Source of the DNA: Aphelocoma coerulescens
Taxonomy: Eukaryota > Chordata > Aves > Passeriformes > Corvidae
Direction of reading: 5' to 3'
Assembly (NCBI RefSeq): GCF_041296385.1
Contig: NC_091023.1
Location: 11,036,924-11,100,923, forward strand
DNA: 64,000 nucleotides
Part shown: in pieces, positions 35,401-47,866 of the stretch
Layout: each line of letters begins with the position of its first letter
Numbering within the stretch: position 1 is the stretch's first letter
The notes under the pieces: generated by a model
What the model was told of the DNA's origin: nothing
What the model saw: the letters and a program-made list of their open reading frames with translations, nothing else
Databases searched by the model: none
Position numbers and translations under genes: made by a program

Positions 35401-38400
35401 TCAATCACTGAAAATTACTGTGGGATCACTCCTCTTGGGAGTGGCTGGGAAGCCATCAGTAAGAGTGAGTTTAGCATTACACTGATACTACAATACGGAC
35501 TTGCTGACTTCCTCAGATTCTTGCCAGTACCAGTTTCCATATGAAACATGAAAAAATTTGAAATTAATTTTGTTTGTTTGAAGAAAACCACAAACAAATC
35601 CAAAGCAAACAAAACCCAACTATATTAGCAGAAATAGAGATCACACTTCAATGACCTCTCCTATAAGATTGTCTTCTCATGCTGCTATAAATGAAGAGTT
35701 TGGGTCTGATGTTGTACAGTAAACTAATGTGAAGGAAGGATTGGGTACTTACTGTGTAAGTGTAATGTTAAAAATTGGTCCAGGTGAGTAATGCCATAAA
35801 ATTTTAATTCTGGCAAAAGGATCTCTGCTACTAAACTATAAAATTATACAAATATATTTCTTACACTATTTTGATTATGATATTCTGATGTGAAAATCAG
35901 GAGATGGGAATTAGTGTAGCTTTTTCTGCTGTAAACTATAGTTCATATTTTGTGGTGTAGTAGAATTTTATCTGCAAGTTATATGGTTTCATACAGAAAA
36001 CTGCTCTGTAAAGCTCTAAATATTTACAGGTTGTTTTGCATTTGGAGTATGTTTGTGTAGTACTCAATTTAAATCTTGATAAATGAAATTTAATTGAAAA
36101 TTTGTTACTTGGCCTCATAGACTCATAATTGTAGGCTCAAAGATACAACGTAGAAATAGAAACATCCTTTGAATAAAATGTATAATTAGCTTGGGAGTAT
36201 GGAATGGAGTGGAGGCTTTGCTTTCTCAGGTGAGTTTCGTTCCCTTTCTGGTATTTTTGTACCTCATTGGTTCTCAAAATCTTTCATACAATAGAGTAAC
36301 TTCAGCACTGGAACATGGGGTTTGCCATCTCAGGCTGTCTGGGGTGACAAAAGCATCACCCTGATGGATTGCTTTTGTGGCTGTGAACCTAGTGAAGAAG
36401 ATTGACCTAGGTCTTTAATTTTCTGTATTACTGTTCTAATTAGCAGGCTATCATATCTTCAAAGACCACACTTGCTTGATAAGCTTTATCCACTAGGTGT
36501 GTAGCTGAGTTAACGGCTTCCTGGTCACTGTCTGAGTCCTTTGTCAGAGAAGTGTGAAAGGTGCATGAATGGATCAGGTGAATGTGAAAACCTGTCTAAT
36601 GGGTGGTTGGTTCGCCTGCAGCATTATCAGGACTCACTTCTAGATGTATGCACATTGATTTTTGTCTTGGACTCTCCCCGGACTGTTAATTCTGTCTGTG
36701 TGGATTCACCATTTGTCTGATATCTCTGTATATGGACTTGTCAGTCCAACAAGAAGTGCCTTCCCATGGCTCCTGACTGCTGGAACCCCCAGGTCTTCCT
36801 GCAGTGTCCGTGCTGAGAAACCACACAGGGTGTGGCAACATTTAGGTAACTGAAAACGTACTATGTAATTGATTACTACATGCAGAGTGTGTTTGATTCA
36901 TGGCACTGTTAGATACAGAGTGTGCCCAGACTCTGTGCACAGCACATGCAGGGAATGCTGGTTCTCACTGGGAGGGTTGCACTTCTCCTGCCTCCATCGT
37001 GAATTTTCAGCTGGAAACATCACAAGCCTTATCTAGCCCTCAGTTTCCACAGGTTACTGAGAGAACACGTTAATGCAGGCCCTCCCACTTCAGGGATGAT
37101 AATTTCAAGAGTTACAGCCTATATTTACCCTTATTTTTGTTTTTGGAGTGAAGTGATAATGTTAAAAATAGAAGAATTTGTCCATTGGCTTATAGGTGAA
37201 GTTTTTCTAAATGCTGAAGATATTGTGACAAATTTTTTCACTGACTTATACTAGCTGGTTATTTGTAGTCCATGTAAAGTAATTATTGGACCTTGGAAGT
37301 TTCTCTAAAGCTATTTAAATACATTGGATTCGATTCTGCACCACTGCATTTCTAAAGTGCTTTAACCATAGCATCTTTGGTCCTAACCATGAAAAAATTT
37401 TTACAGAATGTACAAAATTAGTGTTGCTTAGAGGTGAGAAAATACATATGAAAATTTGTTTTCAAGAGCTAATCCTTTTTTGGTTGTTGTCCAGAATGAT
37501 TTTTGTTGTTGGTATAGAATGAATAAATATTGGAAAATTAACATTTTTTTAACATCAGTGACCTCTAATGGAAAATTAATTTATGAGGTTTAACTCATAA
37601 ACTATTAATTAAGATGACTACTTCCCACTTTTGTTTGTTTGGGCTTTTTTTTTAAGCTCTGTGGGGCAGCCTCCTGAGCAATGTGTGAATAACATCACAG
37701 GCTCAGGCTATACTTGCTGCAGACTGTCTTTAGAGAAGGCAGTGCTAATCTGAAACTGTACAGCTATTGCTTTTGTATACTTCTAGCACTTCTGCTCTCT
37801 TTGAAACAAATAGATCTGCCAGCTCATGGTAGTCTTTAGAGACTCATCACCAGAGTAGCCATGTCATTAGACTTTAATCAGGCCACAGTAATCCAGTGAC
37901 AATAAAGATGTGTGTAAGGATAACCTTTCAGTCTAAACAAATGGAGACTGCCTCTGTTTAAGGACCCACAGATAATGTGAAAATATTATGAAGAATTTTC
38001 TTAGTGCATGTTGATAGTCTGACAATGAAAGTACATAATAATTTGGAAAAGGGTCTGACAAAATGAAAATATTTTATTATATTGATAGGGATTTCTTATA
38101 TGGCTTAGATTTCATGGTGTCGATCACTGACCTTTCAATTTTCCAAAGCTGAGCCATATTTACTTACAAGTAGGTAAGTAATGGCTAATTATTTATTTTA
38201 TTTTGGAACAGGAAGGATTAGAGTTCAGATGGTTTAAAAACCCCCAAAACATTAATTACTAGGTATTAGTTCTTGAAATGAAAAGTATTTTGCAGAATTA
38301 ACAGAAGTCAAGGCCACAAATGATAGTAGGACGAATTTGTAAAAATATCTGTTGTGGGCATTTAATTTTAAGTCTCTTAAAATAAGGCACAGGTTTTGCT

Positions 38401-38991
38401 AGTTGTTTGTTGGTTTGAATGTAAAATGTTGCAGTGTTGCTACTTACTGAAGTTTGTAAAAAGTTACTGCATAATTCATTTGAAAATCATGACAAAATTT
38501 AAAAACCACTGCAAAAGTCCAGTTTGTTCAGTGTTAATGTCTCAGAAGAGTTGTGTGAAAATCCTACATAAACCCCCAGAATTCTCCCAAACTCACATTT
38601 TGCACGGAGCGTTTATCACTTGTACCTTTGGCTTTTACAGACATGCCTAATGACACCTCCTGTCTTTCCTGTATTACGTTTTCAACAGGCAATATTTTTC
38701 AAAACCAGTCAGCCTTATCCACGCTATCCATACAGAATATCATATTGCACCACTGGGATTTTTAGGAGTTCCACTGTCAGTAATTGATAATTCAGCAAAT
38801 TTAAGAACTGTTTAATCTTTCATCATAGATTTTTCTTTGCCATTCTGTTGTATTTCCTCTCCTGATCACCTAAAAGGAAGAAAAATACTGTGCCAGTGAT
38901 ACCATAGGTTTTAACTTTTACATGTTTCAAATTCTGTACTGCTTAGTGTGTAACTGAAGTTTCTTGTAGCCTGTTAATTTCTGCTCTCTCA

Positions 38992-39331
38992 TGCTAGGTA
39001 GACATAACAAAGCCTCTCCAGGCCTGCTCTTCGAGGACACTCAGACCGTCCTAAGCCCAAAAAGTATAAACCAAAAGGCCTCTAAGGGGGCGCAAGTGGA
39101 GGGGAAATTACATCATTAAACTGAATCTTTAATTGGAGAATTAACCCTGATATGCAAATGAACCAAACCTATAAAAGTGTGAAGAACTCGTGACCTGTCA
39201 TCCATCTTGGGGTCCATCTTGGGAGTAGCCTCTGGCTCCCCAGGGGTACCTTTGAAGGCCTTTCAAATAAATACCTACTTTTATTCCTTTACTCCTGTCT
39301 AGTCTCTGTTTCTAGGAGGCCTCTTAAGGCA
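38992..39331 (+). mobile_element. Solo retroviral LTR, about 340 bp
   Basis: A compact promoter and terminator layout typical of an LTR: TATA box TATAAAAG (39170-39177), an R-like segment with two copies of CCATCTTGGG, polyadenylation signal AATAAA (39266-39271), and a T/C-rich U5-like end. Provisional ends are TGC (38992) and GCA (39331). The flanking bases (CTCTCA and TCACCA) do not form a clean duplication, so the exact limits are uncertain. No internal retroviral genes flank it. Composition differs from the surrounding DNA (GC-richer, several CpGs). Confidence 0.78.
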
Positions 39332-42300
39332 TCACCAGCTCCACTACTTTTTGCAGAGCAAAGCTGGTCTTTAATTATAACCTTCAGCATTGGAGTTGCC
39401 AACTAGTTTGGAATCTGGAAAATGTTATATTCTGTGCAAGCCTTTTCATAGGCACAGCAGACCTAATTTTGGTCCTCTGCAGGATCAAAATTTTTCTTCA
39501 TAAATTGTACCTGTTCTCTCTTCTGACTGAATCTCCTGCACTGTGAGTTCTCTGTGTATATGTACGTCCTTGGTATCTGCGCAAGAGCACAGTGCATGCA
39601 TTAGAAATCTAATTTTTTCCAAATTTTTAATTTGTTCCCTGTGTTCTGCTACATTCACATCATAAAATCCTTTTGCACTCTGAATTTCCCTAGGAAAGAG
39701 GAGTTTTAGAAATTTTGAGGGGGGGGTTTCAAGGAGACATATATTACCAATGTAAAAAACACAGTCTACATCTTTCTCTCTGAGTGCTCTTGAGATGTTC
39801 TCAGGAAAGAGAGCTGATAAAAAACAGGCTCCTTTCTCATTGACTTCTTGTTGCACCTTAGACCCATCCTCATAACAGCCACATCTGGGTTTGGGTGCAT
39901 GTACGTACAGATGCTAACTCTGATTTTGGGCTTTTTGTGCTTAGTGACCATGCCATCTGCTGGGGATATTTTGGCTGAAGTCAAAATTCCTTGAATAGCT
40001 CTTGACATTAATTATGGTGTGTGATTTTTGAGATTTAAATTGTGATGGTATTGCTAGAAAATTTTGCTCTAACACCTCGGATCTCCGAGGCATCTGTACA
40101 GTCCTTCCAAAGGCATATGTTGCTGGGGGTGGCTGAGCAGGGCCAGTGCACTGATATAGGGCCTGTTTCTTTCTTCTAATCTTCAGTGCCATTCACAGCT
40201 CCTGTAAAGAGCTGGCATGTACACTAGGACTGACCTTCTAATTGTCTTTTGCACCTTTTTGGCCTGCCAAAATGTTTGTACTTCACAAATGAATGGACTA
40301 TTTCATTGTGCCTTTACAGGGACCCAAATTTCAGTTCACTGGTTGGAGAGGGAAATGCAGGAAGCCTGGACAGGATTGTAAGAAATGCAGTGTGAGTAGT
40401 GGTCTAAAGTCAGGCTGAGCACCTCTACTGATCCCAGATCTCTCAGGTTGCATGTTCTCTCCCCTCACTGAAGTCAATGGCAGTTTCTTCTGTTTCCATT
40501 CAGGTTGCAGTGTACCACCTGCTTTCAGATTCCTAAAAGTCATACCCAATTTTAAGCTTTAAATTTCCTGCCAAGCACACCAGAGTTTCCACTCATGCAA
40601 CTCTGACATCTGCCATGTCAACAGCTCAGCATATTCCTGGATGCAGTGCAATCTGACCACTCACCAAGCAGCTCAGACCTTTAGCAAGCAGCAGTAGAGC
40701 CCAAGTGAGAATAGGCTCAGACTGGTGTTTGGGCTTCAAGTTTCTGATTTAGGGCTCTTTTGTTTCCTTTCTAATTTTTTAGCATCTATTTAAAGAGCCT
40801 TCAGCAAGATATTATACTGCATGTACAGACCTCATTAAGGGTAGTCCATTCTAACAACAGAAGTATGTTTAAATAATTTCCTGAATGTAAGCCTTGCATT
40901 TCAATTTTTTTTGGTGATAAAAGTTAAAATGGAGTAACAGTAGAGCCATACTAAAGCAGCTTTGTCAAACTGAGTTTGTAGTTCAGTAATTTAAGTACAG
41001 CCTGATAAAATTAGACCTACTTTGATGGGGTTTTCCCATGGCTCTCAATTACAGGTTGTTAAACCTTAGGGAAAGGCAAAGCTGATGGTAATTGTATCAT
41101 GTCTTGCTTCTCTGAATGCCTTTTTTATTTTATGCCATACTGAATTGGTATGACTTTGGTTGAGCTTTATGTATGCATACTATAAAATATTTGGAATAGA
41201 CTCAGGAGTATGCATTCACTCACTGCTCCATGGTACATGCTCAAATTTCTTCACTGTCAGTCTTCCAAGCTGAAATCCCTGCAACCATTCCCCTACTCCT
41301 ATATAAAGCTGAACGCTGCATAATGCTACCAGGCCCTGCACTTATTGGGATTATTTTTCTGTTGCTGAATCTCCTTTTACATCCAGTCTTGCTCTCTACA
41401 GCAATCATGGCAGAAGTCTTGAATTTCCCTAGCACACTTTGAGTCTTATAAGTAAATACTACCTGCTTTGATACATGAGACTGTTTTATGAGGTGTTTGG
41501 ACAGCTATGCTATTCATCCTCCATAGGCTGAATTTGAATGTGCTGGAGGGAGGAGGGGGCAGACAAGTAGGGCAGTGGGTGTCATTCCCTTTCTTTCAAA
41601 CACCATTAAAATTGCCTATTAATATGGAGTACTTAAACTGAATGTCACACATTAGTATGTGTGTAAGATTCTTGATAAAATATAAATATTTGAATGTAAA
41701 CTACTATATATACTATCTGATATTGTCTATAGTTACCTTCAAGTCCAACATTTATGCAAGGACTTAATCATCCTTCTTGGAGCTAATATTTCAGCTTGGT
41801 TGCAGTTGATTGATCTTGTCCTCAGTGCAATATCAAAATGTCTTGTGTGTTGCCTAAACTCTTCTAAGTTTGAAAACCCTTGTTTTGAGGAGCTCTCCCT
41901 AAATATTTATGCAGACAAGGGCTTGATCTTCACCTTTGATATAATGTCAAAGGGTGAGATAGTCACAGCTTGTTTGCTTGGGTTTTGGGGGTTTTTTTTC
42001 CATCTAAAGGACAAGAGGGGAAGACAGAAGTCCTCCTTATATTCTAGGTAATGGCTTTAATCAATGTTTTGTCAGGAATTGTATGGTGCGTGTGTGTGTA
42101 TATATATATAAAATAATCTTATTTGGGGACGGGAGAATTTTTTGTTTATTTGTTTTTGATTTATTTTAGTTTGGTTTATTTCTATTTTTATTTAAGAAAT
42201 CTAAAGGCAAGCTCATTCCTAATTTCTGGTTGATTTACAGGAAAACATCAGGAAATAAATATAAGACTGAGCTTAAATTTTATACAGTGTGGACTTGGTT

Positions 42301-43464
42301 GATTTGTTATTGGAATACGAAGACTACTGATGCCATGGGATTTAGAGGGAACTCCTCTCCTTGGCTTGTATGAACGAGGTCAGGTCATATGAACCTCTTA
42401 AACCTGACAGAGTTCTGTTTTGTGTGAAGCATGAGGTTTTGCATGGTTTTCATATCTCAACTCAGTTCTCAGCACCTCCAAATTTTTCTTAAACTAAGGA
42501 GTAAAAACACCAGAAATAATAATAATGACGAGGAAAAAAAATACAGCTTTGGTATATCAGCTGTGTAGTCCTTAAGTTTAAGGGGGAAAAAAAAATAGAC
42601 TAGCTTTACCACTTTAATAGTGTTTTGGACATAGCTAGTTTTTATCTGTCACCAGAATCTTCAAATATTCTTGTTCTTATGGAGCCTTGAAGCTGTTTTC
42701 TTGTCAGAAAACACTTGCTAAGAAGCAAATTCTAGAGAAAGAAATAAAATTATTGTGTGGGTTTATAACATTCTATAAATGTATGTAAATTGCACCATGG
42801 ATCAAAAGCTCATTTATACTAGCTGATAATGAAGCTAGTTATACTGAACTAAAGATTGAACGCAAGAATGCTGAATTTTTTTCTAAGGTGATAATGTCTT
42901 GGGGCTTGCCTCTTTATTTCTATGTTGAGATCTTAGGGCTGACTCAATGTATTACAAACTTCTAATCCATTATATATAGGCAGAAGTGTTCACTGCCTCA
43001 CAAAGTTAGTTATATAAAAGTTTATTGGTGTAGCAGCCAAGTTGTAACTTTTACTGCAAATTAAAATTTGAACAATTTTTTTCATTGTTCTGAACATCCA
43101 TCTGTAAATACAGTTCAGTCAGATGTGAAGATCTTTCAGAATGGTAAAGCACTTTGGACAAATTCTAATCACATAGAAGTGGCCACCAAAATCCTCAGAA
43201 TGTGGTGCTTATCAGAGGAAAAGAGAACAGCTGAGAGAAATAGAAGGGGAGTACAAACAGATCACGATGTAGAGAGAAACAGATGGGGGGGATGTGTGCA
43301 CACACCAAGATTAAGGGTAAGAAATGTGGAGTAGAAGAACCATGAATATATATAGGTATGTATGTCACTAGTCTCCTCTATAAATTCCATATTTGATGCT
43401 TTGACCTCTAAAATCACAGTGGTGCACAGAGGAGAACAGTGGATCCATGGCGATCTATGCAGCT
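39332..43464. other. Intergenic stretch, no gene recognised
   Basis: Contains a 123-codon minus-strand open frame (39485-39856) and two further overlapping minus-strand frames up to 40192, none recognisable as a known protein. A GT/TA microsatellite lies at 42087-42111. Otherwise AT-rich, apparently unique sequence. Confidence 0.65.
42087..42111. repeat. Compound (GT)n/(TA)n microsatellite
   Basis: GTGCGTGTGTGTGTA followed by TA repeats. Confidence 0.9.
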
Positions 43465-43780
43465 ATCCAGAGAATCAGGGGATAAGTCAGGCTGGAAGGA
43501 ACTTCAGAAGGCCAACTGTCATGCCACATCCCAAGATATGTGAACTGCTGCTGTTTATAAATTCGTACCGTGGTTTTAATGCTGGTATGCCATGAAATTC
43601 TACAAAATAGGTCTGGGAAAATCCATGAAAGATAATCCCCTTTTCTGAAAGTAATGTCAACTATACTTAAGCAACTGTCAGAAGCACTTAGTTCAACATG
43701 CTCTTAAAAATTCTCTCTGCTAGACATTTCCATAAGCAGTGCAGGTAATCTATTCCTGTGCTTCGGTGTAATTGCAGTGT
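43465..43780 (-). mobile_element. Old CR1 LINE fragment, antisense, degraded
   Basis: Landmarks of a CR1 3' region read on the minus strand are visible in order: AGAATCAGGGGATAAGTCAG then GCTGGAAGGAACTTCAGAAG at the left, and CATTTCCATAAGCAGTGCAG then GTAATCTATTCCTGTGCTTC at the right. These resemble the CR1 antisense pattern (..GGTTGGAAGGGACCTCAGGA.. and ..TTCCACAACCTCTCTGGGCA..). Heavy divergence makes limits and subfamily uncertain. Confidence 0.5.
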
Positions 43781-45599
43781 CAGGTGCCCCTGTACCACAG
43801 GTCAGAAGCACAGAGCACTCACTGAGTTAAAACAGCAGGAGACAAATAGGCTCAGCTTCATTTATTTAACTATCAAGTTCAAGATGCTGTCTCAGTTTTG
43901 GGTTCCCAAACAGATAAATTCTGCTATATTTATGCTGTGCTTTGAACTGCCAATTGTCATGGTAGTCGCTAGAATATTTATCTTGGGATGTTTCAGCTGG
44001 AAGCACTTAAACTGAGCCTAATTGAGAGAGACTGAAAAAAAATTGTAATAAGAGGACTGATCTGAAAACGATTAAGAGTATACTTGGATAATTATGAACC
44101 TACATTAATTCAAGGACTTTTAGAAGAGGAATTGAGTGGAATTGTCTGGAGGATTTTCTGGGTTGTGATACAAATGCTGTTATGCTTGTGAAAGTTAGGT
44201 GACTATTAGTTGAAGTAGTTCATACAGCTGTGAAAAAAAGCTAAGCCATGCAATTTATGTTTGATCAGAAGAACAGACGACAAAGGTTGCTGAATGATAT
44301 GAAAACTGGGAGAATGTCTGCATGGAGGCTTGGATTTTGGAAATAGAAGTGCAGAATTAAGACCATTAACCCCTGTGTAAATAAGCCCCTCCAGGCTTTC
44401 CAGAGTAGTTCAGCTAACACTTGCATTTTGCTGAAGGAAGGTTGCTCTATTATGCTGAAAAATGCCAACTGATTTCTACAGAGTAGCAGTGTAATGATGT
44501 CAGTAATGCTGCAAAAGCCTCTGTGAAATTCTCATCTTTAGTCCTTGTTGCTGCTAGAGGTTATCACGACTTGTTACTTTCATGATGTTCTAGGAAAAAA
44601 TATGCGCTACTAGATTATCTGTTATCACTGTCACAGCCCAACCCTCTCTGCTGCTAACATAAAATGGAATTATAAGCATCAAAGGGAAATGAAAAATCAA
44701 ATCCAATAGCCTACTGAGTGACTCAATTGCATTTTCTGTTTTTTAGATGTGATGACAAGATAAAATACCATCATTCCTGGGCAGTTCAAAAGCAATCACT
44801 GGCAATTTTTTTGATAGTTATCTCTTTAGGCTCTGTCTTTGTTTCCAGAATGCACAAGAAGTATTTGTCTGCCCAAATTTAGCCATTTTCCTTGGATGTC
44901 TGTGTTTGCTGGCTTGTCTTCTAGTCTGCCTAGGAGAGATGGAAACACCTTCAGAGGATTTTTGAGTAGGTGTAGAGCTCTGAATCACTGTCTGGGAGAG
45001 CCCACTGAAGCCTCTTTTTCCTTATTTTGTTGGGCAAGTTGCCTCCTTTATATAGCAGTTGAAAGTTGACAGTGGCTTTCCCCTTTGATATAATGTGACC
45101 CCTCGGGATGTGAGCTGAGATTAAACTCCATGCCATGCTTCCCTTTCTTCCTTGTTCTTGGGACTAGGGTGGATATGCAAGGAGAAAAGTCAGTACAGGC
45201 CAGCCTTTGGGAAGAATAAAATAAGATGATACAAACAAGGACCCCACTAGATGTGCTCTAGGATCTGTCTAGTTGAAGCCTGTTGCTGTGTGGAAACCTT
45301 TTTAAAAATCTCTGGGACTTCACAGACAGACATATTACTCATTCTTTATGGCTTACAGTTACTTGAGAGAGAACAGCATGGAAACAGCTATTTTTAAGAA
45401 TTTTTAAGTTTTAAATCTTTTTAAATAAAACCCCTATATTCCAAGACTCTGCCTCCAACAAAAATCAAAAGCAAATATCTAGGATTGAGAATGAGCACAG
45501 GAAAAACATATATGTCTGCCATCCTTTAGTACTTTTTGTAGCCCCAAGTATGTTTAATACAGAAATATGTTGAGGTAATATGTAGAGAGTTACTTCTGG

Positions 45600-45995
45600 C
45601 ACATATCTCTTCCACAAATTTGTCTAGTTTCTCTTTAATAAAAACTTACAAACTTTCACTGTTATATGGCAAGGGGATCAACAACTTTATGAACTTTGTA
45701 TGAAAAAACAACCCTTTTTGTTTGTTTTAAGTTTGGGTTTTGCTGGCCTCATTTGAGACCACTTGCTTCTTGCACTGAATGAGATGGTGAATGGGCATTT
45801 TACCTTACTATCTCTATGACATTCAAAGTTTTGAAGATCTGTTTTGTATGTCTGTTTGGTTTTCTAGATTTCAAAGTCTTGGCCATTAATGACAAGCATT
45901 TTCCTATCTTTTAGACAACCTTGTTTCGTCTCTGTGAGTTTTGTCTAACCCTACTTTTTGAGAGCAGACCAGAACTTCCCACAATATTTCCCACT
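45600..45995 (-). mobile_element. Ancient CR1/L3-lineage LINE fragment, antisense
   Basis: Reads as the antisense of the 3' part of an old amniote CR1/L3-type element. Landmarks in order are TTTGTCTAGTTTCTCTTTAA, TGTTTGTTTTAAGTTTGGGT, TTTGAGACCACTTGCTTCTT, TTTTGAAGATCTG and AGCAGACCAGAACTTCCCAC. The corresponding consensus text in reptile and mammal elements concerns a shared, well-known pattern (..TTGTTTTAAATTTGCTGCC.. then ..GACCCCTAGTTCTTGT..). Similar sequence may continue to about 46.1 kb. Overlaps in consensus with the element at 58.8 kb. Confidence 0.72.
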
Positions 45996-47808
45996 GCTCC
46001 CTCACCCTTTTACCTTGTCTGACATGTCCCAGGGTTCACTGATGTGACTTTTTTCAAAGGTGCAGTATTTGTTCAGATTTGGAACAGCACAGAACATATG
46101 CACAAACATGCTGTTCTTCTAAATTTTAAGTCACTATTCTGGATAGTTTTTAAAATAACTATTAGACATGTTTCATCTTAGGAAAAAACCTTGAGAATGG
46201 TTGAAAAAGAAAATGCATAATTTCAGCCATGTGCAGAGTTTAACAAATTTCTGTGCAGCTGAATGGAGGTTGTGCACTGAAATGTGCTACCAGAGGCACT
46301 TTGCTCACTGCTCTGACATGAAGCTGTGTGTAGAGATGAGTTGCCAAATGTAGGTCCCCTGCTTACTTTGTCTAACTTCTTGACTGCTGTCTTTCTTTTT
46401 CAGTGGGTCAGGAACCTGGTGGGGCAGTTTCAATGCTCGCCCTCTTTCATGTTCCTGCAATGCAGTTTGAATTTGCTGCAACATATGTGCTTTTTGCAGG
46501 AACAGTAATCATGTTGATGTGACCTCATGCAAATCAATGCTGAACCTGGGTAGTCTTCATGATTTTGCACATGTATTTGAAGTGTACTGCAGTGAAATGA
46601 TACACCACCTCATTTTCCTTCAGTAAAAGCCCTCTGGGCTGAATTTACAGGGCTCCTATGCAAGCTGCTGCAGAAGAGTAAATCCTATTATGGGATTTCT
46701 GAGGCCAAACTGAAGATCTGACAAAAAGATGGGTCAGTTCAACTAATCAGCTTTGTAAATGTATTAATATTTCATTCAGGAGAGATGACCTAGAATGGTC
46801 GGCTGCTTACACTGTCTGTAGGACTGAAAGGACCAAGCTGCAGAGCCTGTTTTCGCAGGAGTGTGGTGTTGCTCTGTGCAGACAAGCTGCTTGTTCACAT
46901 CTCTGGGTGATGGGCAGGAGAGATGAGCACAGTGACTTCACCATTCAGTTACACTCACATATCTTGCTTTATGCCATGACTAATCTGAAACAAGCATCTC
47001 CTAAAGGATTGTCCCCAGTGATCATCCTGCAGAGGGTCTGTGTGAAAAATACCTAATACTTGACAGATGTGTAGCTGCTGTCCTAATTGTAACACAACTG
47101 CAGCACAAATCAGGCAGCAGCTACTTTGTTCACAGGACAAATTTTAGCATAAGATGACTATAAGCATTCTAGTGGATCTGTTGATCAGACCTTCACTGGT
47201 GAGGTAGCAGAGGCCGTGATCAGCAAATTTTGGTGGTAATTAGCTGTGTCAAACCCAACTTTACTGAAGTCAGAACAACCACTGTTTGGAATAAATGTGT
47301 TTGTGCAGAGCTGGGACACAAGTGATTAAATAACTGCAGGTTTCTCTCCTAATTGTACCTCACTGTCTTTCCAGACTACTGTCTATGAAGTCATTTATTA
47401 GATTATAGTGGCTATACATGCTGCAGAAATGCTTGTAAAAGAGCCCTGACCCTGTGATTTAGAAGATGGGAGTGCCAAGGGTTAATGAAAAAGGGTTGGT
47501 TCCTAGACGCATTAGGTGATCTGCAACAGGTAAGTCCTGAGCAGTACTTCCCAGGTGTGTAAAAATGGTCTGGTGCCTGCAGTGATGATGTGGCTCAGAC
47601 AAAGCAGGAGCTACTGCTGCTAGTGTAAATAGAGATGTCAGAGAGACTATTTGAGTATACAAAGCATTTGTTGGATTATTATCTGTGTAACAGCAAGAAA
47701 GTGCTGGATTTCCATAGCCATTATCATTATCCTTTTATTTAGGCTAATATCAAAGCCAAAGGGAAGTATGAATTATGTGAAAAATAACTAATCCTGGTCA
47801 AGAACAAA

Positions 47809-47866
47809 GTGTGTGTGTGTGTGTGTTTGGTCTTTTTGGTTTCTTATTTTTTGTTGGGGGGGGGGG
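47809..47866. repeat. (GT)9 followed by an 11-base G run
   Basis: A GT dinucleotide repeat (47809-47826) is separated by T-rich DNA from a run of 11 G (47856-47866). Low complexity, intergenic. Confidence 0.9.

Larger units (their letters stand above)
28131..38991. other. 5' flank of SPHKAP, intergenic, no gene recognised
   Basis: AT-rich DNA upstream of the SPHKAP promoter. It contains two CR1 3'-end fragments (about 29.45 and 30.9 kb), a TTTG-repeat (31963-31983) and a 17-base T run (32415-32431). Open frames here are short and unrecognised. An AATAAA-containing stretch near 32.23-32.33 kb resembles an LTR end but could not be supported. Confidence 0.7.
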
